Source of the DNA: Gentiana macrophylla
Taxonomy: Eukaryota > Streptophyta > Magnoliopsida > Gentianales > Gentianaceae
Assembly: GCA_026214975.1 (NCBI GenBank)
Contig: CM047808.1
Span: 6,313,262-6,377,261, forward strand
Length of the DNA: 64,000 nucleotides
Direction of reading: 5' to 3'
Part shown: positions 54,462 through 64,000 of the stretch, piece by piece
Position numbering within the stretch: position 1 is the first letter of the stretch
Layout of the letters: each line of letters opens with the position of its first letter
Position numbers and translations under genes: made by a program
Notes under the pieces: model-generated
Seen by the model: only the letters and a program-made list of their open reading frames with translations
Told to the model about the DNA's origin: nothing
Database searches by the model: none

Positions 54462-54847
54462 GTGATGGAGAGAAAAATGATTCACACTTGTGTTGACTCT
54501 GCTCTTGCAGAGCTGTCTTTTCTTGAACAATCTTGTTTTGTAAACAAAATTAATTCATTTGATCATTGGATCCAATCTTCTAAAGTGGGTCTAAGATTTT
54601 TGAGAATGTTCTTTTGGAGCCGTTTCCTAGCCTGGAGGTACATATCGTGAATGGATGCTTTGACTTGGATACAATACCACCGTGTTTTGGAGAAACGCCA
54701 ACCTTGAAGAGGATTGAAGATTTTGCATCACCCAAAGGTGTTGCTACTTCGGTTGTTGAAATACAGGAAACGCAAAAAGATTTGGGAAGCGAGGAGCTTC
54801 GAGTTATTGTTTCTGACAATATGTTGTGCAAGTATGATGAACACTAA
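54462..54847 (+). pseudogene. NLR copy E: N-terminus joined to last LRR
   Basis: 54462-54615 encodes the N-terminal segment ALAELSFLEQSCFVNKINSF and KVGLRFLRMFFWS, matching RSCESGLRFLKMFF in copy D. Directly after TTTTGGAGCC the sequence becomes the last LRR: FPSLEVHIVNGCFDLDTIPP, ending SDNMLCKYDEH. About 3.5 kb of gene present in copy D is missing. The junction lies in TTTCC, which occurs at both parental positions, as expected for microhomology-mediated deletion. The 3' flank resembles those of B and C. Confidence 0.88.
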
Positions 54848-55090
54848 ACTGAGGCTGTCTAATCTCATGCAAGCATTTCTCTGTGTAATGTTGTCCTGCG
54901 TGCATCTTTTGATTGATCATCGAAAACGACTAGTAATTGCAAATGGATGCTGCTGCATTTGGCACGGAGTGAAACATTTGAATATTTGGCTGATAAGAAT
55001 TGGCATTTTTCTGCACTTTTATTAATTTTCTTGTCAATCGGCTTCTATTTTCGGCTATTTGTAGTACTGGACACTTGTCTTTGAACACCT
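54848..55090 (+). other. 3' flank of NLR E
   Basis: Includes AATCTCATGCAAGCATTTC and TGCATCTTTTGAT motifs shared with the 3' flanks of B and C. No gene. Confidence 0.55.
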
Positions 55091-55098
55091 GTTGCCGG

Positions 55099-56349
55099 CA
55101 AGGGCGGACTTATGTTTAGCCAGGGGTGGGCTTAGCCCACCCAAATTTTTTTTATTTTTTTCAGGTAGACACCAATAAAATTTGTAAAAATGAGTCCAGC
55201 CCAACAGTTCAGCCCACCAACTCAGCCTACCAGTTACTACTTACTAACCCTTTCTTTAGCTCTTTCATCTTTTAACAAGCAGCAAGAAAGGGCAGCAGTA
55301 TTTTTTCACATAGCTGATAGCTTCTTCTTATTATTATTCTTATGAAATAATAAAATAAAATAAAAGAAATTTGAAAAGCAAAAGAGAGAGGTAAAGTTGT
55401 ATTCTGACGATTTGAGCCTAAATTAAAGAATGAGCTTCTTCATTTTTATCTTCCATTGAAGTAGCATCTTTGTAAGTGATTTACATTATCATTTTTTTTT
55501 TTTTTTTTATCATTTGCTTTGACAATTTAGAATACTTTTTACTTTAATGATCTTTTTTTTTGGCTATAGGTTGGAGAGTTAACACTTAACATATTTAAAT
55601 AAGTGACTAATGCTTTTTAGTTTCTTTATTCTAGTTGATTTTGTTTTATTATGAGTAATCTTTTAGATTTTTCGGGTTTTTTTTTCTTCTTCTTTCAGTT
55701 ACTATGATTTTTCACTGAATTGGATTGATTTCTACGTGTTAATATGTTGAATTTGTTGGCATCATTTTTACTCCATTGAGTGTAGTCATCTGCAAATGCT
55801 TAACAATTACTTTTGATTTATTTGGATTTGATTTTTACTGCAAATGCTTAAGAATTACTTTTGATTTATGCTGGATTTGATTTTTACTGTAATTTGAAGG
55901 GATAAAGAATTTGGCAATTTTTTGTGTAGATGTGTTAGTATTTGAGGAAATATATTTGGTATGAAATTACTATTTTATCGAATTATATTACTTATTAGTC
56001 TCTTCAATTTGTTAGGTTTTCTTATTTTTAAAAATTATTGTCTCTTTATTTATTGAAATTGTGTCTTTTTATGACAAGACATTGAATCGGTTTTACTTTT
56101 ACAAGGTATAAAACATAATGACATAACCACGTCAAGAAGGAAAGAAAGGAAAACGTTTTTCTCATTCTTTAGAAAAACTGACATGTACATAAAAAAGATA
56201 TGCACCATCTCATTCAGTTCCTATTGAATAAATCTCTCCTCCCATTTCGAATCCCCCTCTTCCTAAGTTCCAAAGACATGGAAAAAGAAATATCGGTTGG
56301 AAAATTTTATTCTAGCCTCCCCGAGATATAAATCTTGGCTCCGCCCTTG
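55099..56349. mobile_element. Non-autonomous hAT element (1251 bp)
   Basis: Exact 8-bp target duplication GTTGCCGG (55091-55098 and 56350-56357) with inverted ends CAAGGGCGGA / TCCGCCCTTG. AT-rich interior with poly-T runs and no transposase. Its ends are related to, but not the same as, those of the MITE at 6019. Confidence 0.9.
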
Positions 56350-56357
56350 GTTGCCGG

Positions 56358-56770
56358 CGTGTCGTGTATTTAAATTTTGAAACTAACCGTGTCTCAATGT
56401 CTATGTCATATGGTGCAACATGTATCCGTGTTTCATACAATTTTATCGCTAAAATCATTATTCTATCTTGAAAACGTTTATTAATTTATGAAAATATGTA
56501 TTTACACCACGACGATTTTACCGGTATACCACATTTAATATATCACACCGAGCCGACCTTTTAAAAACCAAAAAGTCAATTCAAGTGTTATGCACATGTA
56601 TTGGGAGTATTTATTTTCACCTTAACGTTTCCAACACTACTAGTTCACCACACCGAATCGACATTTTAAAAGCCATTACTGGATTTTTATTTTTTTTAAA
56701 AGGGGTTTACTGGGAAATGCTCAATTTCCATCAAATGCACTTGGTGTTTTAAAAGAGCCTTTTTTATTAT
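56358..56770. other. Flank before NLR D and nested elements
   Basis: From about 56700 (GGTTTACTGGGAAATGCTC, then TTTCCATCAAATGCACTTGG) it is the counterpart of the B and C upstream flanks. The rest shows no gene. Confidence 0.55.
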
Positions 56771-56959
56771 GGATAATTAGGGATAATGACACAATCTGAA
56801 ATATTTTTAAGTACCAGGACAATTACATATTTTTTTTAGGGTTTATTACTTAAAGGTATAACTTTTTATACTTATTAGCCTCATAAGGACATAAAGCAAT
56901 CTGTTGGACTTATAAGGACATAATATATCTACATGTACCAAAATACCCCTAGTCTAATT

Positions 56960-57140
56960 TCAGTATTTTCGCTGTCTTCAATTCTCCGCTGCCACTAGCC
57001 TCTCCTTTATCCGCCGTCGCCAAACCATTCAGTCCCTTCTTCAAAGGTGATGATCCCACATTCCGGCGATTTCTCAGATTCCATGGTAACTCCTCTTCCG
57101 ACGGTTTGATTTTGTTTTCTTCAATAATTGGGAGCTTTAT
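56960..57140 (+). other. Gene-leader-like segment in the inner element
   Basis: A GC-richer stretch with CCGCTGCCACTAGCC, CCGCCGTCGCCAAACC and CCGGCGATTTCTCAGATT, the style of plant 5' exons. No protein could be recognised. It may be captured host sequence. Confidence 0.35.
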
Positions 57141-57471
57141 TTGATCAACAAAGAACTTTAAGATCTCTTATAAGCTTCTCACGAAACGGCCGATTTGAGT
57201 TGCGGTGGGGATTTTTCTTTGGTGGTTTTACGTAAGGTAGTTGGAATAGGGAGCTCGACCCGTGACGGCGGTTATCGGTGGAATTTGGTGAAGCGGTGGC
57301 GGAAGGGCTGGTTTTGAACAACGGTCGCTTTCGATTGCCCCATGTTAATTGAGTAGGTAATGTGAAGTTATGAAGAGTTCTTGATGATTGTAAAACCTTC
57401 TCTTTCTCTGCTTCCTCTCTTCCCTGTGCTCCGGCTTTTCTGATAAAAATTGATGTCACTACAGATGTCAC

Positions 57472-57685
57472 TGCATACATTAGACAACTAATGAAGTGAC
57501 ATTGATGTCAGTGCAGATGTCACTGTCACTGCATACATTAGACAACTAATGAAGTGACATTGATGTCAGTGCAGATGTCACTGCATACATTAGACAATTA
57601 ATGAAGTGACATTGATGTCAGTGCAGATGTCACTGCATACATTAGACAATTAATGAAGTGACATTGATGTCTCTGCATTGTGATT
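57472..57685. repeat. Minisatellite 1: 52-bp unit, four copies
   Basis: The unit begins TGCATACATTAGACAA, contains TAATGAAGTGACATTGATG and ends in GCAGATGTCAC. The first unit is followed by a 6-base partial duplication (TGTCAC). Confidence 0.93.
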
Positions 57686-57908
57686 TTCATTTCATCGTGG
57701 TGTCTCTGCAATGTTGTGTCTCTGCATTGCGGTGTCTTCATCGTCAAATGTTATAAAGAACTACCACTAATCTAATAAACAAGCACGTGTTTACGCCTTC
57801 CCCTGTATCACCTCAGTTATTCTTTCATACCATTGTTCAAGTTTCGATTCCTCTTCAGACTTCGGTTATTCTTTGAAGACCATTAAAAAAGCACACGTTT
57901 ACGGAAAC

Positions 57909-58010
57909 ATGAGAAACAAGAGAAATGGTAAAGCAACAATGACTACGTTGCCGGAGAATGAGGATTCACCATCGCCGGCGGCGGAGAAGATTCATACGGT
58001 TAAACGGTAG
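57909..58010 (+). CDS. Short ORF, 33 residues, in the inner element
   Basis: ATG to TAG: MRNKRNGKATMTTLPENED followed by SPSPAAEKIHTVKR. Its composition (basic start, then SPSPAAE) looks like the N-terminal exon of a plant gene, and GC content rises locally. It is not recognised. It could be captured exon sequence. Confidence 0.3.
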   Translation: MRNKRNGKATMTTLPENEDSPSPAAEKIHTVKR

Positions 58011-58575
58011 TAGCTGTTTGTGCACCGCTCATATATAGTAATCAATGATTTATACATCTTTATCTTTGCTTGGCAACCATTTGTCGTATGTCCTCAGCAA
58101 TTTCTACAGCTTTCCAGCTTGGTTGTTTATGTACCTAAATTGCAGATGATTGGTTTTATTTCCGAATTGTTGATTTTTTGTGTGTTTTGGAATTGATATG
58201 CGAGGAGCTTCGATAACTCACACGGTTGCTGAGGGTGTAAATTACCATGAACAAACAATTATTTACCATTTCGATGCTATATACCGAAGAGATGAGAGGT
58301 TTAAGGAAGTGAAATAAATCCAGATATTTCTTCCCAAAACCTCTACCATATGAAGAAGAAAGACTCAAAGACAAAGCTTTGTTGTATTAAACAATGGCTT
58401 TTCTTCTGTTGAATAAATGGTTCTTCTTGATTTCATAGTTGAGCTAGAAGAGAGCGTGGTCTCAATCGAATCGCCATGAGGACTTGTAATAAATGGCTCC
58501 ATTTGTTTTGTTGTATTCACTATATTGCAAAAGGTTTCAACACACAAAAAGTCAGCAAAATGTTCAGATTCAAAT
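58011..58575. other. Inner element, no gene seen
   Basis: AT-rich. Minus-strand open frames here are short and featureless. Confidence 0.4.
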
Positions 58576-58582
58576 TATGCTT

Positions 58583-58745
58583 TTATGACGTCACTGTATA
58601 AATCGATACCATAAAACGTCACTGCATAAATCGATATAATAAGACGTCATTGTAAGACGTCACTGCATAAATCGATACCATAAGACGTCACGACATAAAT
58701 TGATACATTATGATGTCACTGCATAAATCGATACAATATGACGTC
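58583..58745. repeat. Minisatellite 2: about 28-bp unit, six copies
   Basis: The unit is approximately GACGTCACTGCATAAATCGA plus TACCATAA, with variable spacing. Confidence 0.88.
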
Positions 58746-59056
58746 ACTTCATCGAGGTGTCTCTGCAATGCGGCGTCTCTGCATCTCAGTGTCTATGCAT
58801 CGGGGGTGGTCACTGCATCGCGGTGTCACTTCATTGCGGTGTCTCTGCATCGCAGTGTCTCTGCATCGCGGTGTCTCTTCATCGCGGTGTCTCTGCATCG
58901 TGATGGTCATCGCATCGGGCGTCCCGGTGCATCAGGATGGTCATTGCATCACGGTGGTCAATGCATCGGGTGGTCAATGCGTCGCGGTGGTCATTGAATC
59001 GCGGTGGTCTATGTATCGGGGGTGGTCATTGTATCACGATGGTCAATACATCGGGT
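58745..59056. repeat. Minisatellite 3: 16-bp unit, about 19 copies
   Basis: The unit CATCGCGGTGTCTCTG has a second form, CATCGCGGTGGTCATTG, dominating the right half. Because 16 is not a multiple of three, all three plus frames are open for long stretches and the apparent ORFs are artefacts. Confidence 0.93.
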
Positions 59057-59419
59057 AAAAAAAAATGCACAGCGTCCAAAAAAAAAAAAAAAAAAAAAAA
59101 AAGCGCCTCTTCCCCTTTTATTTTATTTTATTTTTTTTTTCTTCATTAAGGGTATTTGAGTCTATCTATCTAATTTGTGTCCTTATAAGTCCAACAAATT
59201 CCTTTTTGTCCTTATAAGTCCAATAAGTCCGTTTTGTGTACTTTTGGGTCTTTGGCTCTTTTTTTTATAGGGAAAATGACAACTGTATAATTTTTATAGG
59301 GAGAAGGACCAACAGTGAATCCTGAAAATCAGTGAATCTTCCCAATGAATCCCGAAATCAGTGAATTTCGACAGTAAATCTCAAAAATCAGTGACTTTCG
59401 ACAATGAATTTTAAAAATC

Positions 59420-59639
59420 AGTCAAATTAAGCTAATAACGTGTTGACCTTTCTCCCGGTTAAGAATATCAACTGTTTGAGAATAGAAATGCAGCCACAAC
59501 AACATGACACTAGTAAATGTTTTTGGAAGTCAATTTGTGCAAAGCAGTAATAACTTACAAGGTGCAGAAGGCCCATAGATCAAGCTCCCATCGGAAAAAA
59601 GAAAGATTGTAAGGATTCTCGTGGGCAATCGCGAACAAG
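59420..59639 (+). promoter_or_regulatory. 5' flank of NLR copy D with W-box
   Basis: TTGACC at 59443-59448. The paired inverted core seen in B and C is changed here (ATCAA instead of GTCAA). The leader from 59487 to the ATG matches A, B and C. The nested Mutator-like elements now end only about 20 bases upstream of the W-box. Confidence 0.55.
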
Positions 59640-62600
59640 ATGGACAAGTTTCGGAAGTGTTTGCGGTTCGTTAGTTGTTCAACGGTAAAGGAGAGGAAAG
59701 AAGTAAAGGAGGATAAAGAAGTAAAGGAGGAGAAAGAAGAAACAGAGGAAATGGATTTGGAAGTTTTGGAAGTGTTTGACTCTCGTCTTGCAGAGCTCTC
59801 TTCACTTGAAGAAAGGCTGCGTTGGATTGCAAATTTTTCCCCATTTAAAGGAGGGATGTCTTATCAGATGGTGGAAAAGATTCGATCTTGTGAATCGGGC
59901 CTAAGATTCTTGAAGATGTTCTTCTTGTCCATTTCCACTTTGGAAGATCTTGATGCGTAAATTAGGCACATTTTAACACGCGTAAGCCATACTCTTGAAG
60001 TTATGTGTGGAATATCAAAATATAAGCTTCTAGTTTTTTCTCCATTGGCATACAAGGAACATGAAATCGAAAGTTGGATTACGGATCTGCAAGACGAATA
60101 CGTAATTGTAAGCAAGAATTTGGAGAATCATGTGAACTTCTATTACAACACTCATTGAGATTGAGATGCGATTCTCTTAAGAACAAAATGACTCCGGATT
60201 TTTTGGATGCTATTCTCCAGAACCTGAAGGATCTATACAGGTTCAAAACTGATGATGAAATTCTTTTGCTCAACAATCAAATCGCAACCCTCGAGAAGAA
60301 GGTAACATTGTTGCATAATCTCTTTAATATCACTTATGTTCAATGGGGGGATTTTAAGGAAATGCAAGCGTTCAAGGTTGTTGTTCATGTTTTTGCTCAA
60401 TATTCAGCAAGCCTAGTATTTTTGTATTGGGTGAAAGCAGTAGATGAAGAAATGGCAACACAACTGAATCTTTTGTTGTTTAATGTGCTGCACAAGTACA
60501 AACCTTGTGTCCCAGTTTTTAAGGCCTTCTACTTTAGATTCTTAGAGGAAATAAAGTCTAGACAATTAGACTCTCTTCTTTTGGGACAGATTATTCAAAT
60601 CATCCTCGACCTTCTCCTCGAGAATCTGGTGGATATTTTGAAGGACAATTTTCTAATTTTTCAAGAATCTTTAACGTTTGTTATATCATTTTTAGCTAAA
60701 CCGCCTGATGAGCATAGAGGTGATGAAGATTGGATGATGATAACCGAAGAAATTGAGGTTCTTGTCAAAGAGGATTTGTATCTTGTTCTCTCTGTCCATG
60801 ACATAAATGGTAATTTCTCCGAGGCAAACACTTGTTTAAGTGACTTTGCGAGGAATGTTGAACAAGTAAAGGGTAAGATTATACAGGCTTATGACCGAAT
60901 TTGGGATTCATTTTCGTATGATATCCCAAAGACATATGGTCTAGGATTTTTTGACTTCCTCTTACAGAATATTGGGTTCCTGAAAGAGAAGCTGAAAGGA
61001 GATCCCAATTTTATACCTTTTGCAAAGCGTTTAATTATCAAAATTGAGGAGGAACTAATGTCTTTAAGGCCTTATCTCGATGATCTTTTTGAACGGCAAA
61101 AAAGAGAGAAAGAACTAAAGGATATTTGGTTAAAAGTTATCGATTTGGCATACCAAACAGAGTATGCCATCAATTCGTGTTCGGTAACTGGCTATCCATT
61201 ATGGTATAATATGGCACGTCTTATGAAGGTCCTAGACGAAATTAAGGTTCTTAAGTGCAAGCTTAAGAAGATTGAAAGCAGAAAGACATTTGATGGTGAA
61301 GTCCTCGATTGTTCTGCCGTTGCTCCAAATAGAGCTCCAGAAGGTCCCCGGGCTTCAGGTTTCAATGAAGTGATGGTGGGTTTGGAGGAGGAAGTAGACT
61401 TAATAGTTGGAAATCTTAAAAATGGATCTGAGTTTTTTGACATTGTTGCTATTGTTGGTATGCCTGGCCTCGGGAAGACTACCATGGCTAACAAGGTTTA
61501 CAATGCCCCTGCCGTTAGGAATCACTTTCACGTGTTTGCTTATTGTATTGTTTCCCAGGTTTACAGTACTAGAAGGATATTGCTCGATATTCTTGGTGAT
61601 ATTAAGGGAAAGGATAACAAAATGTTTGATAAGAAGGAAGAAGAGTTAGCTGACATGCTCCGTAAGTGTCTCTTAGGCAAAAGGTACCTAATTATAATGG
61701 ATGATATCTGGGACGTCAAGTCCTGGGATGAAGTTAAAAACTCACTTCCGAATAACCAAAATGGAAGTAAAGTTATATTCCCGACACGTAATCGTAATGT
61801 TGCTTTACAAGCCAAAAAAGATTGTATCCTTCATCACCTGCGTTTTTTGTCTGATGAAGAAAGTTGGGAATTGTTGCGAAAGAAGACATTCAGTGGAGAA
61901 GGTTGCCCACCAACTTTTTTAGAGGTTGGGAAGATGATTTCAAAGAATTGCAAAGGCCTTCCTTTGACAATTGTTTTAATGGAAAATTAGGGATAAGGAC
62001 ACAATCTGAAATATTTTTAAGTAACAGGACAGCTACATATTTTATATAGGGAGAAGGACAACTGCATAATTTTTATAGCGAGAAGGACAAACGGTGAATC
62101 CTGAAAATCGGTGAATCTTCCCGAGTGAATCCGAAATCATTGAATTTCGACGGTGAATTTTGATGATGAATCCGAAAATCGGTGAATCTCGACAATGAAT
62201 TTTGAAAATTAGTGAATTTTTAACCAATGAATTTCGGCAAATGAATTTAAGCAGTTGAATTTCGAACACAAGTGAATTTATGTGATGAATAAATAGTTTT
62301 GTCCTTTATGCAAAAGTTTCAAAAAACTGTCCTTCTACTCAATTGATGAAATATTTATGTCCTTCTCCCTCATTCCCCCTTGTTTTAATCGCAGGTCTTC
62401 TTAGAACTGAAATAAGTCTAAGTTGGTGGAATAAAATTTCTGAAAGAAAAAGTTCCTATGTTTTAATGGAAGATTATATGAGCGTGTTAGAATTAAGTTA
62501 TCAACATTTACCAGAGCATCTGAAGCCATGCTTTCTCTATTTTGGAGCATTTGTAGAAGATACATTAATTCGTGTGAATAAGTTGACATTATTATGGATC

Positions 62601-63939
62601 GCTGAGGGATTTGTGCAGAATTCCAATAGGGTAAACTTGAAAAAATGTGGCTAAAGAGTACTTAAGTGATCTAGTTGATAGAAGCCTTGTGATTGTTGAT
62701 GAGAAAAGTTCATACGGTGGGATCAAAGGTCGCCGGATTCATGATCTAGTGCATGAATTACGTCAAAGAAAGGCTCAAGAGGAGAACATTTTCCAATTAA
62801 TGGTCAATGACGAGGCTTTAATTCATCAAGTTCCACTTTACGTAATGCATATCGTGTTTGCATGCATATGAAAGGGAATATGGCGGTGATGCTACTGAGA
62901 TATATGTCCAAATATCCACTCTCGCTCTTTAAGTGTAAATGGAAAATTCCTAATCATTACCGTTATGATCTTAGCAACTTGAAACATGTTCAAGTGATGG
63001 ATTTGGAAGAGTTAGATTGCAATGACTGTTTTATAAGAGAGATGCATTCAAAGAGTTCATCCGAGATTTATGTCGATTTCATTTTCTCCGAATGGCGGCT
63101 TAATTATGCATTTTCTAGAATTACTCTAAAGAATTTCATATCCAATTGCTGGAATCTGAAATTCTGATTCTTAGACATGAAGCTTTCTGAGAACTTGCCC
63201 AAAGCTTTCGGAACTTGACAAGGCTTAGGCATGTAGGTGTCGATCGGTGTTCCCCTAAGTAATTTGGGTGTCGAAAACGTGAAGCATACCTCCATTCCCA
63301 CCCCCAAATGGGCGAACTTGGAAAGCTTTTCAACATTACTTGTCTACTCAATGAAGATTTAGAAGACTTTCTACAAAGGTCACCTTCTCTTCAAAACCGA
63401 GCTTCATTGCATGGATTCGAACAGTATACATTTTCAAACTGGACTCTCTTAGTAAACTTGAGTCGCTGAATGTTAGCTGTGTGGGGGAGGCATTTTTACG
63501 TTCGTTAAACTTTCTTTCAAGTCTCAAGAAACTATCATTATCATTGTGCTATTTAGACTGGAGATATTTACCATTGATTAGTAAAATGCCTTGTCTTGAG
63601 GTTTTGAAGCTACTATGTCATTCCTTTGATGGGCCTAAGTGGGACATGGAAGATACAGAATTCCCAAAGCTTAAGTTTTTGAAACTGAGGCAATTAGATT
63701 TGGCTGAATGGATTGCGTATGTAGAGTCTTTTCCTAGCCTGGAGGTACTTATCGTGAGTGGCTGCAATCGACTGAAAACAATACCACCCTGTTTTGGAGA
63801 AATGCTTACCTTGAAGAGGATTGAAGTCCATGCATCACGCAAAGCTGCTGCTTCAGTTGTTGAAATACAGGAAGCGCAAAAAGACTTTGGAAATGAGGAG
63901 CTTCAAGTTATTATTCCGGAGCAGTATGATTGGATATAA
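59640..63939 (+). pseudogene. NLR copy D, R1-like NB-LRR resistance gene, nearly complete but broken
   Basis: The start MDKFRKCLRF runs to a TAA at 59958 where A, B and C have a sense codon. After another frameshift, 60074-61990 (638 residues) is open: N-terminal helical domain, then NB-ARC with P-loop GMPGLGKTT at about residue 462, kinase-2 LIIMDDIW at about 541, RNBS-B GSKVIFPTRN, and GLPL (CKGLPLTIV) at about 627. A 399-bp insertion breaks the frame just after GLPL. The winged-helix region resumes at 62390 (WNKISE, CFLYFGAF, LLWIAEGFV), is shifted by an extra A at about 62640, continues with MHD-like RRIHDLVHEL, and the LRRs have several indels until an open block 63481-63939. Active relatives signal pathogen detection. 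Confidence 0.92.
61981..62379. mobile_element. Mutator-like MITE (399 bp) in NLR D
   Basis: The target duplication is TTGTTTTAAT (61971-61980 and 62380-62389; 9 or 10 bases). Its ends are imperfect inverted repeats (left GGAAAATTAGGGATAAGGAC; right, reversed, GGGGGAATGAGGGAGAAGGAC). The uninterrupted sequence exists in copy A (8424-8450). The interior has GTGAATC..GAAAATC direct repeats, shared with the element at 56771-59420. Confidence 0.85.
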
Positions 63940-64000
63940 TAAGGTACTCAACTCCATTCTCTTGATTGATTGATTGATTTCACATAATATGCATTTCTAC
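63940..64000 (+). other. 3' flank of NLR D
   Basis: Matches the sequence after the stop in copy A (AACTCCATTCTCTTGATTG), including the possible 3' UTR intron donor at 63944. Confidence 0.6.

Larger units (their letters stand above)
56838..59262. mobile_element. Mutator-like element, inner, about 2.4 kb
   Basis: It lies inside the outer element where the 61981 copy is uninterrupted (after ACATATTTT). Its ends are long imperfect inverted repeats of about 90 bases, both carrying TTGGACTTATAAGGACA twice and then a CAAAATACCC-like block. The interior has leader-like host-type sequence (56960-57120), three minisatellites and a short ORF, but no transposase. A captured-gene (Pack-MULE) type is possible. 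Confidence 0.6.
56771..59420. mobile_element. Mutator-like element fragment, outer, split by a second element
   Basis: The left 67 bases (GATAATTAGGGATAATGACA, then CAATCTGAAATATTTTTAAG) and the right part (59262-59420, with GTGAATCCTGAAAATC..GTGAATC repeats) together match the complete element at 61981-62379 up to its last third. It interrupts the NLR D upstream flank: sequence on both sides matches C on either side of one point. Confidence 0.65.

Noticed and set aside
57145..57480. Minus-strand ORF of 111 residues
   Set aside because: No family features; it lies within a Mutator-like element and starts inside a minisatellite. Left as non-coding.
57472..59056. CRISPR-like array
   Set aside because: Repeats are contiguous tandem units without unique spacers, in a plant transposon; not CRISPR.
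58710..59149. Three overlapping plus-strand ORFs of 70-106 residues
   Set aside because: They are translations of a 16-bp minisatellite, which leaves all frames open; the proteins are just the repeat read in different phases.
1..64000. Bacterial-type systems (operons, defence islands, phage, toxin-antitoxin)
   Set aside because: Splice sites, plant NLR genes, LTR elements with tRNA-Met primer sites, LINE, CACTA and hAT elements show this is plant nuclear DNA; nothing bacterial is present.

Overview
This is eukaryotic, plant nuclear DNA. It is AT-rich, has introns with GT..AG ends, and contains every main class of plant transposon. The host genes are a cluster of NB-LRR disease-resistance (NLR) relatives of the solanaceous R1 (late-blight R1A/R1B) type, with a long N-terminal domain before the NB-ARC. 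That type is typical of asterids (Solanales, Lamiales and relatives), so an asterid eudicot is the best guess; the species cannot be named from this sequence.

Layout. 1-5389: Ty3/gypsy element on the minus strand, cut by the window edge, with its 5' LTR at 4889-5389. 5590-11027: NLR copy A, a pseudogene carrying a hAT MITE, plus an LRR remnant. 11228-12823: tRNA-derived SINE head and a minus-strand remnant resembling the 'putative gypsy-type transposase' family. 12870-17200: minus-strand LTR-type element with an intact ORF resembling the 'putative plant transposon protein' family, its LTR split by a MITE. 17625-22499: complete Ty1/copia element (minus) with two near-identical LTRs and a GGGTT target duplication. 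22500-24120: NLR copy B. 24124-34177: 10-kb CACTA transposon carrying fragments of two host genes (RNase H-like and D-2-hydroxyglutarate dehydrogenase) and, nested inside, a 3.5-kb non-autonomous LTR element with only a Gag-like ORF. 34676-39904: full-length but decayed L1-type LINE (plus) with a 15-bp target duplication. 41040-44362: NLR copy C with two LRR blocks. 45465-48540: truncated copia element (plus), joined directly to a truncated Ty3/gypsy element (minus, 48541-54424) whose gag is split by a 2.4-kb LTR-like insertion. 54425-54847: NLR copy E, an internal-deletion relic. 55099-56349: 1.25-kb hAT element. 56771-59420: nested Mutator-like elements with three minisatellites. 59463-63939: NLR copy D, the longest copy, with a clear NB-ARC, broken by stop codons, a 399-bp insertion and frameshifts.

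How it fits together. One NLR gene with a recognisable 5' flank (including W-box motifs) was duplicated into at least five copies. None is intact here. Copies B and C share breaks, so they duplicated after the gene had already decayed. Transposons of seven or eight kinds then inserted into and between the copies. Many insertions can be defined to the base by target-site duplications, and one (the copia element) by an uninterrupted paralogous empty site in copy C. I found no functional new system; the most unusual objects are the gene-capturing CACTA, the Gag-only LTR element inside it, and the nested Mutator-like element with minisatellites.
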